Positions 32,231-43,114 are shown, counted from the stretch's first letter. The stretch is DNA of 64,000 bases from Ichthyophis bannanicus (GCA_033557465.1 CM066033.1:591510438-591574437); one strand, 5' to 3'. Numbers and translations: made by a program. The notes: a model not told the origin generated them from the sequence alone.

Positions 32231-32689
32231 GGTGTGAATAGCACTCTCTCTGGAGCTTTGGGGCTGCCAAACCTACTAAAGGTGACTCCACTCTACTGCC
32301 TTTGGTCGCTATGATCGCAGTTCAGCTGTAGCTTCCACTTATCATGTACTGGGAACCATTGCTGCTGTAGGAGGTGAAGCTCCCTGTATGTGCTGGGATG
32401 TGTATTTGTCTTCCTGCTCCAGGGCTGCAGCACTGGGAGTGTATGCAAGTGCCTTTGGCTCCTGGAGCTACAGGATCAGGGAGGATGGAAGGAAAGGGAA
32501 AGGGGCAAGAGAGTGGGATGAGAGAAGAGGGAAGTGAGAGGACAGTATTATGTGGGGGGGGGAGGAGGGAGAGGGGATGCACCCCACTTCATCATCCCAC
32601 TCAGCTCCCACTTCCCCAGAGGGCAGATGCTGGGGAATCGGAAAGCAATGGGTATGGTTAGCTGCCTGACTCCTAGAAACTTAACATAT
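32231..32689. other. Unassigned, purine-rich in part
   Basis: Holds a purine-rich stretch (about 32480-32580). The last 40 bases (CTTAACATATAGTATATG) are probably the end of the CR1 fragment that continues at 35027 beyond the hAT. Confidence 0.45.
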
Positions 32690-32799
32690 AGTATATGCAG
32701 GGCCGGCCCGTCCATTGAGCAAGAATGATTTTTGCACAGGGCCCCGCGTTTCAGGGGGCCCTGAGCAAAGAACATTCTGCTTTAAAAATAAACAACAAC

Positions 32800-33185
32800 A
32801 AAAAAGCTGGCTGCTGCCACTGCAGCCGCCTCCGCCACCGCAGCAGCAGCAGCAGAATCGACTGTCCCACGGGGCCCCCCCTGCCCGGCTGAGCTCTCCC
32901 TGCCCGGCTGAGCCTCTTTGCGACGGCTTTCAGATCCGCGAAGGGAGAGTGTCTCCTCGCAGCTCTGTTAAGCCTGCAGGGGCTGATGGGAAATTTCCCA
33001 TCAGCCCCTGCGGGCTTAACAGAGCCGCGAGGGAGACAGTGAGACACTCTCTCCCTTCGCGGATCTGAAATTCGCGGAGAGGCTCAGCCGGGCAGGGAGA
33101 GCTCAGCCAGGCGGGGGGCGGCCCCGCGGGACAGTCGATTCTGCTGCTGCCGTGGCGGCAGCAGCAGCAGTCAGCTCTTTTTTTT
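32800..33185. repeat. Large GC-rich palindrome in the hAT
   Basis: Arms of about 190 bases are centred on GGGAAATTTCCC (32990-33001). GGCTGATGGGAAATTTCCCA followed by TCAGCCCCTG is symmetrical, and outward AGCCTGCAGGGGC, TCCGCGAAGGGAGAG and GGCCCC match their complements on the other side. Confidence 0.92.
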
Positions 33186-33194
33186 TTTTTTTAA

Positions 33195-33990
33195 TTTTCC
33201 CTGGGCCGATGGGGGGAAAGGGGGTTAGGACTGGTAATGGGCGGGGGCTGATGGGGGGGGGGTTAGGACTGGAAATGGGCTATGGGGGGGGTTAGGACTG
33301 GAGGTGGGCTGATGGGATTAGGACTGGTAATGGGCTGTGCACTGATGGGGGTTAGGACTGGTAATGGGCTATGGGGGGGCTAAGTCTGGAAATGGGGTGA
33401 TGGGGCTAGGAATGGAAGTGGGCTGATGGGGGGGTTAGGACTGGTAATGGGCTATGGGGGGGCTTAAACTGAAAATGGGGTGATGGGGGTTAGGACTGGA
33501 AGTGGGTTGATGGGGGGCTAGGACTGGTAATGGGTTGGGGGTTGCTAGGACTGGAAATGGGCTGAGTGGAAGGGGAGGCTTGAACTGCAAATAGCTGATG
33601 GGGACGGGGACTTGGAATGGAAATGGGCTGTGAGGGGAGGGAGCTAGGACAGGAAATGGGCTGATGGAGCAGCTAGGATAGGATTGGAAATGGGCTGTGG
33701 TGGGGGCTTGGATTGAAATGGACTCATGTAGGGGCTAGAACTGGAAGTAAGCTCATGGGGGGCTTGGATTGGAATTGGGCTGATTGGAGGGGAGCTAGGA
33801 TTTGACATGGGCTGATGGTGGGGCTAGGAAAGGACTAGAAATGAGATGATGGGGGGCTGGGATTGGAAATGAGCTGATGTAGGGACTTGAATAGGACTGG
33901 AAATGGATGGGGAGCTAGGACTGGAAATGGGCTGATGGGGGGCTAGGACTGGAAATGGGCTGATGCAGGGACTAGAAGGGAGCGGATGCT
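33195..33990 (+). repeat. Irregular G-rich minisatellite
   Basis: More than 20 imperfect units with the core GGACTGGTAATGGGCT followed by GATGGGGG or ATGGGGGG. It is open but meaningless in all frames. Confidence 0.9.
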
Positions 33991-35034
33991 GGGTGAGGCT
34001 GGATCTAGAAGGGAGCTGATGTTGGGGGAGGATTAGAATGGTATGGGACTGGGAGAGTGAAATGGAGAGGGGAAAAATATTTTGTGTGGGAGGGATGAAA
34101 AATCTACAATTGGCCGGGTATTGGGAGAGTAAGTGGGGATTGAGGATGGAGGGGTAAAATTTGAGTGGGTGAAATAGGAATGAGGAAAGAGCAAAAGGAG
34201 AAAGATTAGTATGTTAAAGCAGATGTAAAGAGAGAGAAAGGAAAAAAACCAGAAGAGAGAAGAAAGGACAAATGGACAGCAGATGATAGAGAGTTAGCAG
34301 AAGACACGAAGAAACCAGAAGAAAGTGGCTGGAACAATTGCAACTGAAAAAAAATGTACAAAAGGTAGAAAAATATCTCTTTATTTTGAATTTATTAACT
34401 GGAATATGTCAGCTCTGGGAAATGTGCATCATTAACGTCTGCGCTTTGTTTAGTACAATAGGAAATTTATAGTTTTATTTCTACAGTGTTGTTGTACATT
34501 CCAAGTTTGGCTTTTGGGGTTCCTAGTTTTATTATTGCCTTCCTGTTTCTAAATTGTGATTCCTTCTTTGGTGATGGTCTATGTTCTGCATGTGTAACTG
34601 AGCTGAGGTATTCTGTTTATGTAATTCCTATTTGACATTGCCACTTGTTCTCTTTCCCCAGTAGGTCATGTATTGTTGTTCTCTAAAATGTATTTGTTTA
34701 ATATTTGCAGTGTTGCCTTTTGATAGGTAGGGTCTGGTGCTTTGTGAGTCCTGGTAGTGCTGTTATGATATGGCGGGTTTGCTATGGGTTCTAAATGGGC
34801 AGTGTTTGTAGTAGTTCCTAATGTGCCTGGCGGTTGGCACTGGATTATAGTAATGTAGAAATCTTTTAGTCTTTCTTTATCCATACATTCTTTAAGAGAC
34901 ATGTTTACTAAAAGTTAGTGTATGGTAACATTATGCAAATATTTATGCAAATAAGGCCACTTATGCAAATGAGGCCCCGCACCGAGTCTCCGCACATGGC
35001 CCCGCACCCCCCTTGGGCCGCCCCTGAGTATATG

Positions 35035-36155
35035 ATGGCAGATAAAGACCTGTATAATCCATCTAGTCTGCCCAGTAAGGTGGCTTCAGTAGGTGTACCC
35101 GCTCTTCCATGCAGGTCACCCCTATTTGTTGGTTTATTTGATTTTATCCTCTTGCTAAAAAGGGATCCACTTGTCTGTCCCATGCCATTTTGAATTCCGT
35201 CATTGTATTTGTCCCCTCCACCTCCATTGGGAGGGCATTCCAAGCATCCACCATCCTTTCAGCAAAAAAGTATTTCCTGATATTGCTTTTAAGTTTACCT
35301 CTTTGCAGCTTCACTTTATGCCCTCTAGTTTTACAGCTTCCCCTTCATTGAAAAAAAGGTTTGTTTGTTCATTAATACCTTTTAAGTATTTAAACTTCTG
35401 TGTCATATCTCCCCTGTCCCTCCTCTCTTCTAGGGTATACATATTTAGGTCTTCAAGTCTCTTCTCATACGTCTTCTGACGCAGGCTCCAAATCATTTTG
35501 GTCGCCTTACTCTGAACTGTTTCAAGTCTTTATATCCTTTGTGAGATATGGTCTCCAAAACTGAACACAGTACTCCAAGTGAGACCTCACCAACAACTTG
35601 TACAAGGGCATTAATATCTCCTCCTTTCTGCTGGTTATTCCTCTCCGTATGTAACCCAGCATTCTTCTGGCTTTGGCCACCGCCTTGTCATATTGTTTCA
35701 CCACCTTGAGATCTTCAGAAGCAATCACTCATCCTGCTCCTTATCCTGGTCCGTGCACACCAACCTCTCATCCCTATCACACACAATTCCCTTGGATTTC
35801 TGCATCCCAAGTGCATGACTCTGCACTTTGCATTAGATTTTAACTGCCAAGCGTTAGACCATTCCTCCAGCTTTTGTAGTTACTCCTTCAGAGGAATCCA
35901 GTCTGTTGCAAATTTTCATGTATTCTGCAAAAAGGCACTTTTCCCTTCTGTCCTTCAGCAATATCACTCACAAATACATTGAACAGTACCGGTTCCAGGA
36001 TTGATCCCTGGGGCACACCCTCATTCACCTTCCTTTCTTCTGAGTGAGTTCCATTTACCACCACCTTCTGTTGTCTGTTAGTCAACCAAATGATGACCAT
36101 TACCAATGTATTCATTGCATCTCTGAAAAGGCCAAACATGGCCGCATTCATCACC
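35035..36155 (-). mobile_element. CR1-type LINE fragment (second subfamily), broken RT
   Basis: On the minus strand the order is [13 protein letters not shown] and [16 protein letters not shown] (about 36100-35990), the region where the YADD-type box should lie but is shifted out of frame (about 35930-35880), then AKARRMLGYIRRGI, RSHLEYCVQFWRPYLTKDI (about 35620-35530) and EERRDRGDMTQKFKYLKG (about 35430-35360), ending in a 3' region. It differs from the 9.2-kb CR1 but matches the fragments at 294-545 and 18555-18960. Frameshifts make it inactive. Confidence 0.88.
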
Positions 36156-36185
36156 CCTGCTCAGCAAACGTTTCTCTGAGTTTTC

Positions 36186-36485
36186 TGGAGTGGAGGAGTG
36201 GCCTAGTGGTTGGGGCAAGGTACTTCAGGCCTGAAGGTCGGGGGTTCAAATCCCACTAGAGGACAGCAACCTTGGGCCGGAAGGACTGGGGTTTCTAGTC
36301 CCACAGGTGCTCCTTGTGGTCTTGGGCAAGCCACTTAACCCTCCATAGCCCATGTTCCCTGTAAAATAGTTATCTCCAAGTTATAATGCCCTGTTCAATG
36401 TAATTTCAGTTTGTTCAATGTAAACCGCACTGATGCAGAATAGTGCGGTATATAAGAGAATGTAAATAAATAAATAAATAAATAA
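36186..36485 (+). mobile_element. tRNA-derived SINE with LINE-type tail
   Basis: The tRNA-like head has A box GTGGCCTAGTGG (about 36198) and B box GGGTTCAAATCCC (about 36241), the internal RNA polymerase III promoter. The body has ACCTTGGGCCGGAAGGACTG and CTTAACCCTCCATAGCCC. The 3' end TGTAAACCGCACTGATGCAG with CGGTATATAAGAGAATG and an AAATAAATAAAT tail resembles the LINE end at 3830-3896. An inverted copy lies 350 bases downstream. Confidence 0.92.
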
Positions 36486-36837
36486 AATGGAGACACTCCA
36501 TGATTTGAAATACACTACATGTGATCCTTCACGTGAAAAGTTTGGGGACCCCTGCCTACATGCTCTCGCTCCATCCACTTCTCATGGTCTATCTCCACCC
36601 CTTGTTATTCTTACTCACTCATTGACCCCCCCCCATATTCTCTCTTTACTTCTTCTCACTCTTCCCTCCTCATGCACTTACCTTGATGCACTCATCCTCT
36701 GTTTCTCTTCTGTGGTTGTTGCCAAGTGCACAGCACAGTGCAATCAGCAGTGGAGGGAGATTTACAGCTAGTTAATAATGTATGTTACTGTTTGGCATGT
36801 GCTAAGCCGCTAACGTGTGATCTATCTCATGCATATT
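36486..36837. other. Spacer between inverted SINEs
   Basis: Holds AAAGTTTGGGGACCCCTG (about 36537-36554), which looks like the right end of a hAT element whose left end I cannot find, and a C/T-rich stretch. No coding sequence is recognised. Confidence 0.4.
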
Positions 36838-37134
36838 TATTATTTATTTATTTATTTACATTCTCTTATATACCGCGCTATTCTGCATCAGTGCGGTTTA
36901 CATTGAACAAACTGAAATTACATTGAACAGGGCATTATAACTTGGAGATAACTATTTTACAGGGAACATGGGCTATGGAGGGTTAAGTGGCTTGCCCAAG
37001 ACCACAAGGAGCACCTGTGGGACTAGAAACCCCAGTCCTTCCGGCCCAAGGTTGCTGTCCTCTAGTGGGATTTGAACCCCCGACCTTCCGGCCTGAAGTA
37101 CCTTGCCCCAACTACTAGGCCACTCCTCCACTCC
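36838..37134 (-). mobile_element. tRNA-derived SINE, inverted partner
   Basis: The reverse complement of the SINE at 36186-36485 over nearly its whole length: tail at 36838-36900, B box complement GGGATTTGAACCCC near 37068, A box complement near 37115. Very high similarity suggests young copies. Confidence 0.92.
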
Positions 37135-37146
37135 ATATCTATATCT

Positions 37147-37177
<31 letters not shown>

Positions 37178-37237
37178 TATATATATATCTATATCTATAT
37201 ATCTATATATATATATATATATATATATTTCTAGATA

Positions 37238-37329
<92 letters not shown>

Positions 37330-37335
37330 ATATAG

Positions 37336-37367
<32 letters not shown>

Positions 37368-37390
37368 ATATATAAAATATATATGTGTAT
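37135..37390. repeat. TATATC / TA microsatellite
   Basis: TATATC units followed by a long TA run and TATG units. Apparent Tyr-Ile reading frames here are artefacts. Confidence 0.97.
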
Positions 37391-38544
37391 TGTGACGTAG
37401 AAGCTTCTCAAGAAGCAATGGAGATAGACGGAGATCTGGTGGAGAAAACTGATACTGCAAGGGAAAGCAGGATTTTCTCTTCAGAAAGAAAAAAACATGT
37501 AGTTGATCAGGAACCACGCCTCACCTTAGGGGAGGAGATAGGTCAAGTCCCTGATTGGGCATGCCCAAGCAGGAGGCGGGCAGTGCAACACACGGGGAGC
37601 TTGTTAAGCAATCAAACACAGAAACAGTGGGAGGAGAGACAGGAAGAGTTGGAGAAGGAGAGAGAGAAACAGCAACAGCAAGGAGAGCAACAAGGCAGCT
37701 GTGTTCCACGGAGGAGCAGTTTGGAGTCACAAAGCAAGGACTTGGGAGACTCAGGGGCAGTGAGAGACTTCTATGGGAAGAAGGGCTCAAAAGCACTGAG
37801 AGACCTGAAGATACAGCCCATGATTCCAGAGAACCAAGCAGGACCTTGGAGCAGAAACCAGAGGGATAAAGATTTCTCCTGGAGACACTCTCAGCACAAG
37901 GTACGAAGTGGGGTTGAAGCAGCTAGCAGCTATAATATTGGGAAGCAAGAAAGCTGGAAGGATAACTTTAAAAGCCAGAACAAAGTCAGACAAAACTGTG
38001 GCAGTTTGGTGCAGCCTGAAAAGCATTCAAGCAGCACGAGATATTCTAATAAGCCAGCTGGAGCCTACAGCTTAGAAGCTAATAGAAAGAAAACGGCTGA
38101 GCCTTATTGGAGAGACGTGAGCCAAGATAAACCTGACGTTTCTACTTTTAAAAGCCTGTTCAGAAACTCTCCAGAGCCAGTTGAAGTTTTAAAGGAAACC
38201 CAGCACTTACTTTTAAAGATAAGTGGGGGAAGGGTTTTATTAGCACACCGAACTGTGGTGCTGACAAAAGCAGCCTTGCTAATTACCATGAGATAGACAT
38301 CTTAAGCCAATGTTTACCTGAAGCAAGAGAAAGACTTCAGTGTAGCAAAGGGAAAACGCAGGCTGAATTACTTCTAACAGAGTTCAGGGAATTCCTAGAA
38401 AGAAAGGCAGTTTCTCCTTCTAATTCAGCACATCATGCAAACAGCTGTGAAGAGGAGATGCCCTTAGATGTTTCCCTGCCTTCCACAGAGCAAGAGATAG
38501 CAATGGATTGCTCAACTTGTACCATTGAAAATGACATTAATTAA
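37391..38544 (+). pseudogene. LTR-encoded protein, copy D, one frameshift
   Basis: The frame begins [16 protein letters not shown] at the first base of the LTR-like copy. It is rich in Glu, Gln, Lys, Arg and Ser, with ERQEELEKEREKQQQQ at about residues 85-100. The first frame runs to 38296. A shift near the G run at about 38230-38240 moves the rest to another frame, which ends EQEIAMDCSTCTIENDIN at 38544. The terminal MDCS and initial CD.EA match copies A-C, but the middle does not obviously align. Relation to the family is therefore probable, not proven. Function unknown. Confidence 0.5.
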
Positions 38545-39043
38545 AGTGCTTTAAAAGTTATATGAAAGAAATATAACAGAAGTTACCTTACGTGTTATCA
38601 TGCTGAGAAAACTTATGAAGGTTGAATAAGTTAAAGCATTTTTCTGGATATAAGAAGCTTTGCTGTTGTACCAGACTTTTTAGTTTCAGTTCATGAAAGA
38701 GTCACATGACAATTTGAATGTGAATCCAGAAGCTAATGGACACTTAGCCCAGCATTGCAAACCCTGTATATTTTGGTTTTCTCACTCTTGTTTTTGTGCT
38801 ATAAAACTTCTTACCGTCTGTTTGCACTGAACTGCAAAGCGGGAAATAAACCTCATAAAAAAGAAATTTCTTTGCCTGCCTTTAACTACTTGAGCACACA
38901 ACTACAATCTCAACCCCTTCAGGAGGCTCAGGACTACATCACCCAGAATCCCTAGGGTCTCATCGTAGTACCTCACCCCTGAAGGGCACCAAAGGCCACC
39001 TCCACCTGGAAACCCTCAAGGTCCAGGTAGTGGGTGGGTGGCA
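37391..39043 (+). mobile_element. LTR-like copy D, divergent member of the LTR family
   Basis: Starts TGTGACGTAGAAGC after the microsatellite, comparable with TGTGATAAGGAAGC of copies A-C, and opens the same reading frame at its first base. Near the 3' end it has a TATAAAACTT motif (about 38801), AATAAA (about 38845) and ACTACATCACCCAGAATCCC (about 38931), comparable with ACTGCATTTCCCACAATCCC of copy A. The 3' boundary is uncertain. If it ends at GGCA (39043), the flanks GTAT and GTGT are an imperfect 4-bp duplication within repeat DNA. Length would be about 1650 bp. Confidence 0.55.
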
Positions 39044-39062
39044 GTGTGTGTGTGTGTGTGTG

Positions 39063-39104
<42 letters not shown>

Positions 39105-39136
39105 TATATATATATATATATATAGATATATAGTGG
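39044..39136. repeat. TG/TA microsatellite
   Basis: A TG run followed by a TA run with interspersed TAGATA units. Confidence 0.97.
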
Positions 39137-40022
39137 TACCGAAAGCATTCCTGAGCAGACAGAAGGGGAAAAGGGCGAGCACTGCACCTTTAAAAGCCAG
39201 AGCAAGCCAGGCTTCCATGACAGCAGGAAGCTTTCAGAGAGAATGCAGCTCAGTCAGATTCATGACGTAAGAGCTGGAAGCAGCCCTAACGAGGTGCACC
39301 TGGATAGTCAGAAGGGCGTGCCTGAACAAGGAAGCCGTTTTAAACCAGCTTCAGGGCTAGTCTTTCAGAGCAGCACTGAGAATCAGGACGTACAAGAAGG
39401 TAGGGAAAAGCCTTTACAAGTGTCTATTCCACTTCAGCAAGGAAGGCAGCAACTGAGGGAGTCTTGGAACCCAGCCCCAGGCAAGAAGGATTCTGGTGGG
39501 TCCATTACTGGTTACCTTGAAGCTAAACCTAAGCCGCTGTGGGAGCTTCCTGAAGACAGGGCAAAGCCATTTCCCTGTAGAGAGGAAGAGAGCTCCGAGC
39601 ACAGACAAAGCAAGGTCAGCAGAAAAGGTACGTCAGGGTTACTGCCAAGCCAGAGTTTTGTGGAAGACGTTGTGAAACAGTTAAGAGCAAGTGCTAATAG
39701 GTGCCAGGGTAGCACGGCTGTGAAAGCACCTAGCAGATACTCTTTTGACAAATGGTTTAAAGCTAATGTGACAACCATAAGGAAGAGCTTACGTTCTAAC
39801 CCATTTCCTAAACTAGAAGAAGTCACGGTCAGTGAGAGTGGAGTCGTCTTAGAACAGCTGCAAATAGCTATCCCAGGATTGCAGCCAAGAGGTTCTCCTA
39901 AACAGAGCCGTGGGAATGCAAGCAAGGAGATGTTTAATGATGTAGCTGATATTCCTGACTCACCTGATTACTATAAGAGAGACTGTTCCATGTATAATGT
40001 AGAAAGACTGCTCCTAAGATAA
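39131..40022 (+). CDS. Frame E, hypothetical protein resembling copy D
   Basis: A frame open from the edge of the microsatellite to a stop at 40020-40022. The first ATG is at 39243, giving 259 residues. It is rich in Ser, Gln, Lys, Arg and Glu, contains HDVRAGSS near its start (compare CDVEAS in copy D) and ends DYYKRDCSMYNVERLLLR (compare MDCS in the LTR family). An AATAAA occurs at about 40207. I do not recognise a domain. It may be a 5'-truncated copy of a D-like LTR, or an unrelated repeat frame. Confidence 0.35.
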
Positions 40023-40830
40023 ACAAGCTTTGGTAAGAAGAATTACAAAGTTGTTTGGAAGTTTTGTGCTGCTGTGAAGAAACAGTTTTTCCACTTTTAT
40101 TTGATGCTTTTCATTTGCTCCTGTTTTTCTGTTTATTCTGGAAAAGAATTATATTGCTTTGCTTATTTTCCTGAGAACCTATGTGAGGGGAAAAACCCAA
40201 CAATAATAATAAATTTATCTGTTCCAAAAGACCCTTGTGCCACATATCATATATAGTTATAGTGTTTTGTTTGAGCTTTTTTGTCTTTTTATTTAATCTC
40301 ATAACGTGTGTGTTGGTTGCTGAGTGTAGGAATTTATGTATATGCAGGTTAGGTACTAGGACTATATACATGCGAGCACGAGATATGAATGGGGATGGTG
40401 GGGGTGAGAGCAGATGATTATAGGTAGGGACTGTGATCACTGGTTTGAAGGATGTGTTTGTAAAGGTGGAAAGACTTGAGGTGAGACGAAAGAACTGAGA
40501 CAAGATCTGAATCACAACTTTTTTTTTTCTGAAGCTATTTTTTGGCTTCAATTACCATGTCTTGTGATAAAGTGGGGGAAAAATGTGCAAAACTTGGTGT
40601 AAAGTTGTCATCTGCCAGGATAATCCTGTGAGAGCAAGAGAAAGAGAAGACATCTCCTTTTAACTCCTGTAGAAAAAAATGGGAGATAGAGTGGGGCTCC
40701 TGCAGAATAAATGTATTTAGCATAGAGCATTTTAAGGGGAGGCAAATGAAAGAGCAGAGATGCTTCCCTTCATACAAAGATTTGACTTGTTCAGGCCATG
40801 GTATTTTCAATAACATCATATGGATGTGAA
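40023..40830. other. Possible 3' part of E and unassigned DNA
   Basis: T-rich sequence with AATAATAATAAA near 40203, otherwise unrecognised. No coding sequence is supported. Confidence 0.35.
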
Positions 40831-41213
40831 AGTTAGACAGTGAAAAAGATAGATAGGAAGAAAATTAATGCGTTTGAATACTGTTTGTACCATGGACTGC
40901 CCAAAGAACAAACCAGTCAGTACTAGAGGAGATCAAACCTAAGCTTTCTTTAGAAGCTCAGATGACAAGACTTCGATTTTCATACTTTGGACGCATCATG
41001 TGAAGAGAGAGATCTTTAGAGAAAGACATCATGCTTGGCAAGGTAGAAGGTCAACGCCAAAGAGGAAGGCCAGGAATGAGATGGATCGATACAATAACAG
41101 CAGCTATGAGTGCCACTCTATCAACAATGAACCAGCCGCCTTACTGAAGACTGAACACAGTTTAGGACAACTATCCAGAGGGTTGCCATGAGTCGACACC
41201 AACTCGACGGCAC
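40831..41213 (+). mobile_element. RTE-like LINE 3' end
   Basis: Three-frame reading shows a degraded C-terminal LINE protein. It includes RLRFSYFGRIM (about 40965-41000), EKDIMLGKVEGQRQRGRPGM (about 41020-41080) and RWIDTITAAM, typical of RTE-type elements. It ends in GTTGCCATGAGTCGACACCA and ACTCGACGGCAC, then continues after the hAT at 43107 with ACAACAATAACAAC, the usual short-repeat tail. Confidence 0.75.
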
Positions 41214-41319
41214 CAGGGCCGGATTTACCTATACGCCAGTTACGCCGTGGCGTAGGGCCCACAGCTGGCAAGGGCCCACAAAAATTGAATACTGGCGTAT
41301 AGGTAAATTGAAGTTTTAA

Positions 41320-41645
41320 AAAAACGCTGGCTGCTGCCGCGGCAGCATGTACTGTCCAGCGGGGCCCCCTCTGAATCCCTCCCTCCCTCCGTGACGGCTG
41401 AGCCCCTCCATGCCGGCTTTGAGAGGCGCGAAGGGAGAGTGTCTCCCTCGCGTCTCTGTTAAGCCTGCAGGGGCAGATGGGAAATTTAACATCAGCCCCT
41501 GCGGGCTTAAAGAGACGCGAGGGAGACACTCTCCCTTCGCGCCTCTCAAAGCCGGCATGGAGGGGCTCAGCCGTCGCGGAGGGAGGGAGGGATTCAGAGG
41601 GGGCCCCGCGGGACAGTCCATTCTGCCGCTGCCGCAGCCAGCGTT
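41320..41645. repeat. GC-rich palindrome in the hAT
   Basis: Arms contain GCCGGCTTTGAGAGGCGCGA and its complement TCGCGCCTCTCAAAGCCGGC, with centre near 41480 (GGGAAATTTAACATCAGCCC). It is related to the palindromes at 16215 and 32800. Confidence 0.9.
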
Positions 41646-41904
41646 TAATTTTATAACATGTTGAAATTACAAGGGGTTAGCTCTAGGAAGGTTATATCCA
41701 TATTTAAAAATTAGTAAGGACAGCATCCATGTGGCATTTTCTTTTAGCAGCTGTATTATGTTATAATAACATTTTAAAGGTGGCAATTGTTTTATCTCAA
41801 GATATGGAAAAAGATTTATCAGTTCTTTTTCCACATATGGAATCGGTTTCAATAATGCAACCCATACTAGGCATATGACCATTTCATTGGTTATCTATAC
41901 TTGA

Positions 41905-42430
41905 GCCGATGGGGGGGTAGGACTGGTAATGGGCTGGGGGGGGGGGGGTTAAGACTGGAGATGGGCTGATGGGGTTAGGACTGGTAATGGGCTGTGGGCG
42001 GGGGGGGGGTTAGAACTGGTAATGGGCTATGGGGGGGTTAAGACTGGTAATGGGCTGTGGGCTGATGGGGGCTGTCTGGTAATGGGCTATGGGGGGCTAG
42101 GACTGGAAATGGGCTGGGGGGTTAGGACTGATAATGGGCTATGGGGGGGCTAGGACAGGAAATGGGCTGATGGGGAGGGGTTAGGACTTGAGGTGGGCTG
42201 ATGGGGTTAGGACTGGTAATGGGCTGTGGGCTGATGGGGGAGTTAGGACTGGCAATGGGCTATGGGGGACTGACTGGAAGTGGGCTGATGGGGGGTTAGG
42301 ACTGGTAATGGGTTATAGGGGGGCTTAAACTGAAAATGGGGTGATGGGGGGTTAGGACTGGAAGTGGGTTGATGGGGGGGGCTAGGACTGGTATTGGGTT
42401 GGGGGGTTGCTAGGACTGGAAATGGGCTGA
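41905..42430 (+). repeat. G-rich minisatellite in the hAT
   Basis: Repeated GGACTGGTAATGGGCT and GATGGGGGG units, the same repeat as at 33195-33990. Confidence 0.9.
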
Positions 42431-43114
42431 TGCAGGGACTAGAAGGGAATGGATGCTGGGTGAGGCTGGAACTAGAAAGGAGCTGATGTTGGGGGAGGAT
42501 TAGAATGGGATGGGGCTGGGAGAGTAAAATGGAGAGGAGAAAAATATTTTGTGTGGGAGGGATAAAAAATCTACAATTGGCCGGGTATTGGTAGAGTAAG
42601 TGGGGATTGAGGATGGAGGGGTAAAATTTGAGTGGATGAAATAGGATTGAGGAAAGAGCAAAAGGAGAAAGATAAGTATGATAAAGCATATGTAGAGAGA
42701 ATGGAAAAAAACTAGAAGAGAGAAAGGACAAATGGACAGCAGACGATGGAGAGTTAGCAGAAGACACAAAGAAACCAGAAGAAAGTGGCTGGAGCAATTG
42801 CAGCTGAAAAAAAATGCACAAAAGGTAGAAAAATATCTCTTTATTTTGAATTTATTAATTGGAATATGTCAGCTCTGGTAAATGTGCATCATTAACGTCT
42901 GCGCTTTGTTTAGTACAAGAGCAAATTAATGTATAGTTTTATTTCTACAGTGTTGTACATTCCAAGTTTGGCTTTTGGGATTTCCAGTTTAATTATGACG
43001 TCAGGGCCAACAGCACGCAGCTGATCCGGCGTGCTCGTTTTTATCTTTTCTGGGGGCCCACAATTTTTGTTGGCGTAGGGCCTCACTCAAGGTAAATCCG
43101 GCCCTGGACGGCAC

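Larger units (their letters stand above)
32698..35026. mobile_element. Non-autonomous hAT, 2.3 kb, exact 8-bp TSD
   Basis: Left end CAGGGCCGGCCCGTCC, right end TTGGGCCGCCCCTG, flanked by identical AGTATATG at 32690-32697 and 35027-35034. Inside are a palindrome (32800-33185), a GGGTTAGGACTGGTAATGGG minisatellite (33195-33990) and about 900 bases of other sequence (34010-34900). There is no transposase frame. The insertion splits a CR1 3' fragment. Confidence 0.93.
41214..43106. mobile_element. Non-autonomous hAT, 1.9 kb, exact 8-bp TSD
   Basis: Ends CAGGGCCGGATTTACC and GGTAAATCCGGCCCTG are perfect inverted repeats. GACGGCAC flanks it at 41206-41213 and 43107-43114. Inside are a palindrome (41320-41645), a G-rich minisatellite (41905-42430) and a segment at 42430-42990 nearly identical to 33960-34550 of the hAT at 32698, although the termini are different. 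Confidence 0.95.

Noticed and set aside
36198..36260. Candidate tRNA gene
   Set aside because: A and B boxes are present, but the sequence does not fold into a clear tRNA cloverleaf that I can support and is followed by a SINE body and tail.
37163..37411. Tyr-Ile-rich reading frames on both strands
   Set aside because: They are translations of the TA and TATATC microsatellite.
37391..38296. Host coding exon rich in Gln/Glu
   Set aside because: Start phase, ends, polyadenylation signal and similarity to the LTR family favour a repeat; no splice-site support for a host exon.
41104..41664. Several overlapping frames with similar peptides on both strands
   Set aside because: They arise because the hAT palindrome reads the same on both strands; none matches a protein family.
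42243..42821. Minus-strand frame of 192 codons rich in Pro/Ser/His
   Set aside because: Runs through the hAT G-rich minisatellite and adjoining hAT interior; no homologous frame is kept in the related hAT at 34010-34300.
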